The notes beneath the pieces were generated by a model that made no database searches, had not been told where the DNA came from, and worked only from the letters and a program-made list of their open reading frames with translations. A DNA stretch of 64,000 bases from Desulfurivibrionaceae bacterium. Its GTDB lineage: Bacteria > Desulfobacterota > Desulfobulbia > Desulfobulbales > VMSU01. Positions 53,794 to 60,891 of this stretch are shown here, piece after piece (position 1 is the first letter of the stretch; each line of letters starts with the position of its first letter). A program made the position numbers and the translations under genes. The stretch covers positions 1 to 64,000 of the forward strand of contig JAQYVV010000002.1 of the NCBI GenBank assembly GCA_030145275.1, in the 5' to 3' direction.

Positions 53794-54093
53794 TGGATTA
53801 ATCTCCCCAAATAATTATTCTGCTTGTTGTACCTTTGTTCTTCTTAAGAATTGTCTAAAATACTTTATTTCCTTCTTTGGGTCTAGTTGTTTTTCAAGTG
53901 GGGCAGCACTCTGCCAAATTTCATAAATACCGAAGGAGTAAAGAGGGTAAGGTGTTACTAATAGGCATACAAATAGGCAGCCCAGGCAGGGTGAGATAAG
54001 TTGGGAGGGTGACGGGTTTCGAGCATTTCAATAATTATCAGGCAAAAATGTAAGATAATACCCACCAAAGGGTTATTATGTTGTAAATATGTT

Positions 54094-54262
54094 GTAACTG
54101 TTCAGCTGCACTCCATCTTCGCCCATTTCGGAGTCTACGCTTACCTGGTCTTCTCGAATAGCACAAGTATGCTTCAAAGCCCTAAATGAACAAATATGAA
54201 GCACATCTGAACAGTTACTGCCTGGAGTTAAGGGTAATTTCCAGCCTACGCTGAATAATTAC
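54094..54262. mobile_element. IS66-type composite MITE, copy 6 (169 bp, 8-bp TSD)
   Basis: GTAACTGTTCAG (54094) and CTGAATAATTAC (54262) are the outer ends, with perfect AATATGTT at 54086-54093 and 54263-54270. A third end-like CTGAACAGTTAC lies inside at 54207-54218. The DNA beyond it equals the 3' end of the gene at 48953-49396. The spacer 53794-54396 shows no other gene. Confidence 0.88.
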
Positions 54263-54396
54263 AATATGTTGGTATAAAAAATAAAAATATTGCTGCTCTG
54301 TTTTGGAATCTGGCCTTGCCGCCCTTCCTGCTTAAAGAGGGGAGAGAAGAGGCGGCACGTAGCGAACCAGAGGGTCAGGCACGTATTTTATGGATC

Positions 54397-55059
54397 ATGA
54401 AAAAATCTTCAAAAAACAGGCTACCCCCCCAGCAGCAATCATTATTCCCAGGCGACAACCTTTTCGATAAAATTGCAAGGGCTGTCTGTCGCGCTGGAAC
54501 GCTTCCAAGAAAAGAGCTCTATGAAGCTTGGGAAATGGCCAAAAGGGTACGAAGAAGATACAGAGGGGGCAGGATTCTTGATCTTGCCTGCGGCCATGGC
54601 CTATTGGCGCATATAATGCTCATACTTGATGATAGTTCAAAGATAGGCATCGCTGTGGACACCAATATCCCTTTAAATGCAGGGAAATTGTCAAAGGAAT
54701 TGATTACATCTTGGCCGAGACTGAAAAACAGAATTATTTACAAACAAGTGCCAGTTCACGAAATCACCATTCTTCCGGATGATATTGTGGTATCTGCTCA
54801 TGCCTGTGGATCTCTGACCGATCTGATTATTGCAAGGGCCATTGAACAGCGGGCAAGGGTAGCAGTTCTGCCCTGTTGTCACAATTTGAAGGAATCTTCC
54901 AGCGGCGGTCTTGAAGGCTGGATGGATAAAACCCTTGCCGTGGATACAGTAAGAGCAGAGACCCTTAGGTCAAATGGCTACAAGATTGTTACTCAAAAAA
55001 TTCCAGACGAGATCACCCCCAAGAACAGGTTGCTCATGGGAGAATATCTAGGTAGATAA
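54397..55059 (+). CDS. SAM-dependent methyltransferase-like protein
   Basis: The 220 residues hold a class I methyltransferase core: GGRILDLACGHGLLAHIMLIL is motif I, GIAVDTNIPLNAGKL motif II, and DDIVVSAHACGSLTDLIIARA and VAVLPCCHNLKES follow. The ACG..D and PCCH motifs recall the Methyltransf_32 group, which acts on tRNA or proteins, but the substrate cannot be read. The open frame extends back to 54316. I prefer the ATG at 54397 (MKKSSKNRLPP) because similarity to a fold begins later, although neither start has a clear ribosome site. Confidence 0.75.
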   Translation: MKKSSKNRLPPQQQSLFPGDNLFDKIARAVCRAGTLPRKELYEAWEMAKRVRRRYRGGRILDLACGHGLLAHIMLILDDSSKIGIAVDTNIPLNAGKLSKELITSWPRLKNRIIYKQVPVHEITILPDDIVVSAHACGSLTDLIIARAIEQRARVAVLPCCHNLKESSSGGLEGWMDKTLAVDTVRAETLRSNGYKIVTQKIPDEITPKNRLLMGEYLGR

Positions 55060-55160
55060 TCAACCTTCTAACAAAGAGATGGTAACCCCGGTATTTTTTT
55101 ATTAAATTTCTCTTTTTTGGAGATAACGCAGCGGACACGACTGATTGGAGATAAAAAGAT

Positions 55161-55817
55161 ATGAAAGTTTTAGCAGTATCAGGATCACCCGTAGAAAACA
55201 GCAACACAGACCGTGCGGTAAAGATCGTTATGGAGGCAACCGGTGCGAAAAAACAGGAATTCTTTAAGTTGAGCGACTACACCATCAGCCCTTGCAATGC
55301 CTGTCTTGCTTGTGTGGAAACAAATAGTTGTGTCATCGAAGACGACGGCGTCATGCTTGCTGAAAAGGCCTACAAGGCAGATATTATTATCATTGGCGGC
55401 TATACCCCATATTCTAGCATAGATAGCAGGACCAAGGCTTTTATTGAACGGCTCTACCCACTGCGCCACCGTCACGGCCTGATGGCTGGAAAGCCGGGAG
55501 CCGCAATTGTCACCTGTGCCATTCCACCCGGAAAAGAGGGGATGCCCCCAGCTTGTGAAAGCGGGCTCTCTGCAATTCAGTACTATATGATGGAAGAAGG
55601 AATGAAATTTGTCGGCGGTGTCAGCATCTTAGGAAACGTGCCTTGTGTGAAATGTAGAACCGGTATCCAGTGCCAGGTTTCCGGCCTGAAGATGATGCAC
55701 GGCCCGGATGCCACGGTGGAAAGTGTTGGCATTAACACTCTGGAGGATGACGCCGATACCGTTTTTGCCCTTAAAAAACTAGGCGAGGATTTGGTGAAAA
55801 CATATTACGGCGAATAA
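55161..55817 (+). CDS. Flavodoxin-fold NADPH-dependent FMN reductase / iron-sulfur flavoprotein-like
   Basis: The 218 residues open VLAVSGSPVENSNTDRAV, the FMN phosphate loop of this family. They continue with the cysteine cluster ISPCNACLACVETNSCVIEDDG, which in Fe-S flavoproteins binds a 4Fe-4S cluster. A second cysteine group (CVKCRTGIQC) lies near residue 165. It should shuttle electrons from ferredoxin or NAD(P)H. GGAGAT lies before the ATG. It ends at a strong terminator shared with ycaO. Confidence 0.85.
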   Translation: MKVLAVSGSPVENSNTDRAVKIVMEATGAKKQEFFKLSDYTISPCNACLACVETNSCVIEDDGVMLAEKAYKADIIIIGGYTPYSSIDSRTKAFIERLYPLRHRHGLMAGKPGAAIVTCAIPPGKEGMPPACESGLSAIQYYMMEEGMKFVGGVSILGNVPCVKCRTGIQCQVSGLKMMHGPDATVESVGINTLEDDADTVFALKKLGEDLVKTYYGE

Positions 55818-55845
55818 TTTTGATTATGACAAAATCATGGGGGAA

Positions 55846-55874
55846 AATCGGGGTTAGTGTGCCCCGATTTTTTT
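55846..55874. terminator. Bidirectional-type terminator between the flavoprotein and ycaO genes
   Basis: AATCGGGG (55846-55853) and CCCCGATT (55862-55869) form a perfect 8-bp stem with an 8-base loop, followed on the plus strand by T5. The ycaO stop codon (55854-55856) lies in the loop, so the structure also ends that transcript. Confidence 0.85.
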
Positions 55875-57473
55875 CTGCTCTAATCTGTCATACATTTCAA
55901 GCATATTGTGATAGTCACGATGAAGTGTTGTATTTAGCAAGAACTCTTCACCCTTTACTATGCGCAAGGCTTTTTCGACTCTTTCTCGTCCAAAGATGTT
56001 AAACAGGGCCTCTTCATACTCTTCCCAAAGCAATTTTTCTTTATCCAGTCGGATCAATTCTGCGACGAGATGTCCAAGCTTGTTAGTCCCTATCTCCAAG
56101 GATGCCAGAGCCTCCTCTGTATTACCAAGAATGAGATGCATTTGTGCTTTAAATTCAAGCATGCTGAAACTGTGCTCGAAAATAACACCGATATAATTAT
56201 CGACATTGAGTGAATCGTCCAGAGGGTCAATTGCATCTAGTATCTCCTCAGGATTATACTTATCAAAGTGTAAAACCATATTCCGGATCCATTTGCCTCG
56301 GTTCCTATTATTGTAGATCAAGTCATCTATTGGATAGACTTCAGAAACTCCGGGAACGATCATCTGACAAGAATAAAAGCCAAGATAGTTGTATTCTCGC
56401 AGATACATCTCTTTGCCCATCTTATCAAGGATATCCGTCAGATATTTGTATTCTGCCTCGCATCCCTCGCTCTGATAGCTCCATGGTGCATATTTAAAAC
56501 TTTTTGCGGCACTTAAAAATCCAAAGCCCAACTTTCCATTAGAGTCAATAAAATGCGACTCAAGGTTAAAACTGTCCGAGACAAAGCTCATGTCAAAGGT
56601 TGGGACTTCAAAGGAATCAAGATTTTCCAGGCCACGACCTTGCATCAGTTCGGTCATCGTCCGCTCAAGGGAGACTTCTAAAATTGGATGCGCCCCAAAG
56701 GAGACAAAAAGAGACGAGGTTCTTGGATTGATTAACGAGATAGCGGTGACGGGGTATTTCCCCCCCAATGAGGCATCAAGAACCTCGACGATATAGCCTA
56801 ATTGCCGCAGTGCCAAAACATCACTATGCAGTCGTGCAAAGGATTGGACAATTTCATCGGGGTATTTAGGCAGGGCATAACCGTTTTTGATGATCTCTAT
56901 TTTGGCATAACGCTCGAAAATCTCACTTAGCGCTTGTACCTGCGCTTCTTGTGGTGTATTTCCCGAGGCCAGACCGTTGGTGAGGTAGAGATTGCTCAAA
57001 ATATTAAGTGGAATATATACAATTTTACCACTTGATCGTTTCGTAAAAGGCAGGGCAACGATCTTATCCTCATGATCACTATTGTAATCAACCAGGTCTT
57101 CAGCACTGAGCTCGCCATCAGGATCATACAGTAAGCGTAGCTCATCGTTTAGATATGCTCCGCCAAACTCAAAGGCGATTTGGTCAGGGTAATATTTTCT
57201 ATTTGCCAGGTGAAAATCGATAAAAAAGTTATTGGTCTGCAGCCGTTCAATATACTCACCCAAAGCACTGGCCATGGATGCGTCTGAGACAATTCCTTTG
57301 CCGTTGGAATAGATATGGCTTGGTGCTTCAAGCGAAACAAGATTCACAGAATAACAATGCTCTAGCGGGTGCTTTTCACGGGAAAAAGTAGTTTTGCAGC
57401 CAACGTCTGCTAAAACAGCTTTCATTTTTGCTATTGATTCTTCCAGCGGCGCATCTTTGGATAAAAAATTCAT
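55854..57473 (-). CDS. ycaO: YcaO-family protein (E. coli YcaO type)
   Basis: The 539-residue protein resembles E. coli YcaO, which helps RimO methylthiolate ribosomal protein S12. The YcaO core carries ASALGEYIERLQTNNFF, LASGNTPQEAQVQALSEIFERYAKIEII (the E-x-x-x-E-R ATP/magnesium site) and LERTMTELMQGRGLENLDSFE, followed by an alpha-helical tail (MLEFKAQMHLILGNTEEALASLEIG). No precursor peptide, cyclodehydratase partner or RiPP exporter is adjacent, so a peptide natural product role is unlikely. Its ATG overlaps the stop of rsgA by 4 bases, tying it to ribosome biology. Confidence 0.87.
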   Translation of the reverse strand: MNFLSKDAPLEESIAKMKAVLADVGCKTTFSREKHPLEHCYSVNLVSLEAPSHIYSNGKGIVSDASMASALGEYIERLQTNNFFIDFHLANRKYYPDQIAFEFGGAYLNDELRLLYDPDGELSAEDLVDYNSDHEDKIVALPFTKRSSGKIVYIPLNILSNLYLTNGLASGNTPQEAQVQALSEIFERYAKIEIIKNGYALPKYPDEIVQSFARLHSDVLALRQLGYIVEVLDASLGGKYPVTAISLINPRTSSLFVSFGAHPILEVSLERTMTELMQGRGLENLDSFEVPTFDMSFVSDSFNLESHFIDSNGKLGFGFLSAAKSFKYAPWSYQSEGCEAEYKYLTDILDKMGKEMYLREYNYLGFYSCQMIVPGVSEVYPIDDLIYNNRNRGKWIRNMVLHFDKYNPEEILDAIDPLDDSLNVDNYIGVIFEHSFSMLEFKAQMHLILGNTEEALASLEIGTNKLGHLVAELIRLDKEKLLWEEYEEALFNIFGRERVEKALRIVKGEEFLLNTTLHRDYHNMLEMYDRLEQKKIGAH

Positions 57474-58537
57474 TTTTTGCCAATTCCCTTACGTTTCATT
57501 CCAGACTGACCTTTTTTCCCTAAAGTTTTATCTTTTCTCTGCTTATCAATATATGACAACTTATTAGACTCTGATTCCTTCTTGAGTTTCACATAATTGT
57601 CAAAGTGTTCCTGCGATAGTTTTCCGCCTTTTATTGCTTTTGAAACTGCGCATCCGGGTTCATTAGTGTGGCTGCAATTGCTGAAGCGGCAACTTAGTGA
57701 TAATTCTTGAATATCATCGAAGTTTTCCTCTATTCCTTCGCTGGCAGCAAAAATGCCTATCTCTCGCATTCCCGGGGTGTCGATAAACATACCCCCCTGC
57801 TCAAGAACAATAAGTTGACGCCGTACAGTCGTGTGTCGTCCTTCGCCTGAGTCACTTACTCTTCTTGTTTTTAATTTATCATGGCCGGTTAGTTTGTTAA
57901 TTAGCGTCGTTTTACCAACCCCTGAAGATCCAAGTAGGCAGTAAGTTTTGCCAAATTCCACTAGTTCTCTGACTTGCTCTAAACCAGCTCCGGTTACATT
58001 GCTAAGAGCAATAATCCTGGTGGAAATCCCCATGCGACTAATTTTCAAAATTAATTGTGCCAATTTAGCTGCACTGACCAAATCTGTCTTAGTCAGGATT
58101 AGCAATGGCTCAACATGACCTTCATTCACCATCACCAGATAGCGTTCCAGTCTGGGCACATTAAAATCGTAGTGGCACGATTGCACAATGAAGGCGATAT
58201 CAATATTGGCCGCGATCATCTGAAACTCAATGTTCTTCCCGGCAGATTTACGACGTAGAAACGATTTTCTTGGCAAAATCGTATGGATGCGAGCGGATTT
58301 ATCAGAGTCTTGATAGTGCACACAGACCCAATCACCGACGCAAGGCATATCGCTAGTCGATTCGGTAGAGTGCAGAAATTTACCTGTTGCCCTAGCGGGG
58401 ACTTCCCCTGCCTCATTCTTGACGATATACCAGCCTCGATCAACCACCGTTACCCGAGCAATTCGTTGTTCAGGTTTGCATAGTTTACTGGCCTGCTCTT
58501 TAAAGCAGCGCTCCAGTCCAAGTTCAATCAATTCCAT
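57470..58537 (-). CDS. rsgA: Ribosome small subunit-dependent GTPase A
   Basis: The 355-residue circularly permuted GTPase matures the 30S subunit. In order it has an OB fold (about 40-110), LTKTDLVS (G4), GSSGVGKTTLINKLTG (G1), RHTTVRRQLIV (G2) and DTPGMREIG (G3). The zinc region is CRFSNCSHTNEPGCAVSKAI, followed by a basic tail ending KRKGIGKK. It is the first gene of a two-gene unit with ycaO. Upstream lies copy C of the AGTACCTTA repeat. Confidence 0.93.
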   Translation of the reverse strand: MELIELGLERCFKEQASKLCKPEQRIARVTVVDRGWYIVKNEAGEVPARATGKFLHSTESTSDMPCVGDWVCVHYQDSDKSARIHTILPRKSFLRRKSAGKNIEFQMIAANIDIAFIVQSCHYDFNVPRLERYLVMVNEGHVEPLLILTKTDLVSAAKLAQLILKISRMGISTRIIALSNVTGAGLEQVRELVEFGKTYCLLGSSGVGKTTLINKLTGHDKLKTRRVSDSGEGRHTTVRRQLIVLEQGGMFIDTPGMREIGIFAASEGIEENFDDIQELSLSCRFSNCSHTNEPGCAVSKAIKGGKLSQEHFDNYVKLKKESESNKLSYIDKQRKDKTLGKKGQSGMKRKGIGKK

Positions 58538-58598
58538 GGAAGTAATTCCAATTTTTCGGCCTTAATTCGCATCCACTCTCTCAAAATTTGTAACCTGA

Positions 58599-58777
58599 TC
58601 CGGATAAACCGGAAATAAGTACCTTAACAGTAGATGCAACACCTTTAAATGAACATACTTTTTTTATTTCTTGCCACTCAGTTCAGTACCCCCCTGTGGG
58701 GTGCTCAGTTCAGTCCCCCCTTGAGGGGGATAAAAAACACGAGATAAGCGCAGACTTCGAAATAAATTATAAGGTAC
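58599..58777. repeat. AGTACCTTA-type dispersed repeat, copy C (179 bp)
   Basis: TCCGGATAAACCGGAAATA leads into AGTACCTTA at 58618, and the inverted TAAGGTACT ends at 58777. Its right end lies 6 bases from the stop of the YkgJ-type gene. The interior is nearly the same as in copy A at 24747. Confidence 0.8.
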
Positions 58778-58783
58778 TAAAAA

Positions 58784-59194
58784 TCATCGTTTCAGGCGGT
58801 GTGTTTTCTTTTCGTAGGGGCAAAAACCTGGGCGTGGCCCAATAATTGGATGATTTCTGCAGGTATCAGGACGTTTCTCATAAATTATACATCTTCGACT
58901 CAGATGATCGAGATAAAGACAATCGTCATTTGCAAATCGCACTAGTGTAAAGATTTGATTTTTAAAATTAAAATGTTCAATAACCCCTTCTTTTTTTAAT
59001 TTCTTCGCCAACTTCTTTATCGGTTCTTCGGCTTCAAAGGCTGTAATTGCACCCATCCTGACCAAGTCTGTAATCTTCACTTCAACCGGCATGGTACAAC
59101 AATTTGCCCTACACTCTGAGCACAACCGTTGTTTATGTTTTGTCCAGGTTGAAATATCGTTGACGTCAACCTGAGCCTTTTTATCCTTTCCCAT
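58784..59194 (-). CDS. YkgJ-type cysteine cluster protein (CxxxCxxCC)
   Basis: The 136 residues contain the zinc or iron cluster signature of YkgJ-like proteins: LCSECRANCCTMPVEV near residue 24, then DDCLYLD, RRCIIYEKRPDTCRNHP and a late FCPY, eight cysteines in all. These proteins are thought to bind a metal cluster, but their role is not settled. The N terminus is basic (GKDKKAQVD). It is the only gene between two repeat-rich spacers. Confidence 0.85.
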   Translation of the reverse strand: MGKDKKAQVDVNDISTWTKHKQRLCSECRANCCTMPVEVKITDLVRMGAITAFEAEEPIKKLAKKLKKEGVIEHFNFKNQIFTLVRFANDDCLYLDHLSRRCIIYEKRPDTCRNHPIIGPRPGFCPYEKKTHRLKR

Positions 59195-59460
59195 TTAACT
59201 CCATTCTATCCTGGATCCTGGCACCTACACTGATATTTACACAGCAGAGCTTTGTCGCCTTGAAATAGTCTAGTTATTTCTTAACGGCCCCTAAACTATT
59301 GCATACTTAATAATTTCCTGAGCCATCTTGAGGTGCAACCAGTGTCTTTGGCTGAGGTGGTGTGCAAATGCTAGTGATGGAAAGGTTTGGGAGTGTTATT
59401 AAGGGTAAAGGCCTGGGCTGGCTTTGTGAAATTGTGCATAGGATTTTACCTTCTTCAATT

Positions 59461-59540
59461 GTAACTGTTCAGCGAGAATTGCATAACATGGGTAAACTCC
59501 CAAGCGTAACTGTTCAGATGAGGTGCAGCTGAATAGTTAC
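59461..59540. mobile_element. IS66-type MITE, copy 7 (80 bp, 8-bp TSD)
   Basis: GTAACTGTTCAG (59461) and CTGAATAGTTAC (59540) are the ends, flanked by perfect CTTCAATT at 59453-59460 and 59541-59548. An extra internal GTAACTGTTCAG lies at 59506-59517. The spacer 59195-59676 shows no gene. Confidence 0.9.
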
Positions 59541-59623
59541 CTTCAATTTTCGTTATTAACTTATCATAAATTACTAGCTGAAGGCAAGGGCGTTAGCGTG
59601 AGGTAGGGTCTGAAGGAGGGCTG

Positions 59624-59675
59624 GAGGCGGTAATCATTGGATTCCTTTGCTTCGTAATCCAATGATTACCGCCTC
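59624..59675. repeat. Perfect 20-bp inverted repeat at the 3' end of arsR-like gene
   Basis: GAGGCGGTAATCATTGGATT (59624-59643) and its exact complement (59656-59675) enclose 12 bases. It begins 1 base after the stop of the ArsR-type gene. No T-run follows in the direction of that gene, so it may be an RNA-stabilising hairpin, an element remnant or a protein site rather than a classic terminator. Confidence 0.75.
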
Positions 59676-59676
59676 T

Positions 59677-60006
59677 CTAAACTTGCGGGGTATGTTCGGG
59701 GCTGGATGAATTGCTGTAGAGTATTCGCAGAATATCCTCTAAAATGTCTAGTTCAGAGTCGTTTGAGATATGGTTATAAATTTTATTTACCACTCCAAAA
59801 CGTCTTACAACAATGCCACTATCTCGCAATATTGTTAAATGATTAGAAATATTAGGCTTTGAGGTTCCGAGTTCGTCTTTAATATCAGCAAGTGTCATCT
59901 CTTTGTCGCGCAGAAGGTTGAAAATTTGCAAACGAATAGGATGCCCAAGCGCCTTTAGTAAAGTCATGCCATATTTTTCTGGTCTGTCAAAGCTCTGAGG
60001 TTGCAT
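59677..60006 (-). CDS. ArsR-family transcriptional regulator
   Basis: The 109 residues show an ArsR winged helix: LLKALGHPIRLQIFNLLRDKEMTLADIKDELGTSKPNISNHLTILRDSGIVVRRFG spans about 17-72. There is no CxCxxC (ELCVCDL) metal motif in the recognition region, so metal sensing of the ArsR/SmtB type is not supported. It lies 50 bases downstream of a small exported-protein gene on the same strand and may regulate it. Confidence 0.85.
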   Translation of the reverse strand: MQPQSFDRPEKYGMTLLKALGHPIRLQIFNLLRDKEMTLADIKDELGTSKPNISNHLTILRDSGIVVRRFGVVNKIYNHISNDSELDILEDILRILYSNSSSPEHTPQV

Positions 60007-60056
60007 AATGGCCCCGAAGGGGAAGTGAACTTAAACCATGGGTGACCAACGGTTAT

Positions 60057-60449
60057 CTACTGGCCTGCCGCAGGTTGCGTCTTTATTATTTTTCCCTTGG
60101 CACTGGCAAGCACAATACTTGCTTTGCTGCTGGAATAGGAGATACCTTCAGTCCACATGTTGGCTAAATCCTTAGAACTATAAGTCTTTGACGCCAGTCG
60201 ATCACCGTTTTGCTGGGAAGATAATCTTGTTGGATTAAGCGGGCCTTCAGCCAGCATCTCTCCATGATTATTAGCCACGTCGTTCTTACTGAGTTTTACC
60301 GGGCTTGTTTTTTTTTGACACTCATAAACAGGCCCTTCTGCATGCATGGCCTCAAGGGCGCAGCAGTTCTGAGCGATGGAGTTGTCGGCCCAGAAGGCGA
60401 GCATGGATAAGGAAATAACTCCGCAAGCAATTTTGTGAATTTTTTTCAT
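60057..60449 (-). CDS. Small exported protein with A/T-E-G-x repeats, unknown function
   Basis: The 130 residues start with a signal peptide (MKKIHKIACGVISLSMLAFWADNSIAQ). Three similar motifs follow: MHAEGPVY, MLAEGPLNP and MWTEGISY, each after a helical or polar spacer. There are three cysteines (NCCALE, ECQKK). I do not recognise a family. AGGAAAG precedes the ATG. It is probably co-transcribed with the ArsR-like gene downstream, and the repeated motif suggests a small repeat protein of the envelope. Confidence 0.65.
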   Translation of the reverse strand: MKKIHKIACGVISLSMLAFWADNSIAQNCCALEAMHAEGPVYECQKKTSPVKLSKNDVANNHGEMLAEGPLNPTRLSSQQNGDRLASKTYSSKDLANMWTEGISYSSSKASIVLASAKGKIIKTQPAAGQ

Positions 60450-60637
60450 TTTTCTTTCCTTTGATTATTTTTAAAGTTATAAGTTTTAGATATTTTTTGG
60501 TTTATAGCAGCCGTTTCTCACATTTTTCTCACACAGTCATATATTTGTTTTCATTTTTTCAAGTGCTGGGTATTGTTTTTTGCTTTTTACCTTTCTTCTC
60601 CACTTTTTTTCCCTTTTTAAATTTTTCAGTTCAACTA

Positions 60638-60820
60638 AGGGCCTGTAAGAAAATAACAGGGCTGATATTACGCTTAGGTTTGGGCTAGATTTGGATGTGG
60701 AGATTGAATAAAACCGCAGGCGTAGCAGGGCTACGTTGAGGATTTTGTGATTGAGCCGCATTCAAAGATGGCCCGAAGACAAGATGTAAGATTGACCAGG
60801 TTATTTCCTTACAGGCCCTA
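60638..60820. mobile_element. GGGCCTGTAAG-ended MITE (183 bp)
   Basis: AGGGCCTGTAAGAAAATAAC at the left and its imperfect inverse (GTTATTTCCTTACAGGCCCT) at the right are 20-bp ends with one mismatch. An internal small palindrome (GCGTAGCAGGGCTACGTT) is present. No protein is encoded, and no convincing target duplication was seen. The ends resemble the arms of the hairpin at 48265. It lies in the 60450-60891 spacer. Confidence 0.7.
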
Positions 60821-60891
60821 ACAACGACAAGGCAGGATGGGCTCATAAGCAAGACCTGTCATGACATAATTTTTTTATAAGGTGCCTTTAT

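Noticed and set aside
55854-57473. Possible RiPP biosynthetic cluster because of YcaO
   Set aside because: No precursor peptide, partner cyclodehydratase or exporter is nearby, and its length and layout fit the S12-related YcaO instead. The CPBP protease is 10 kb away.
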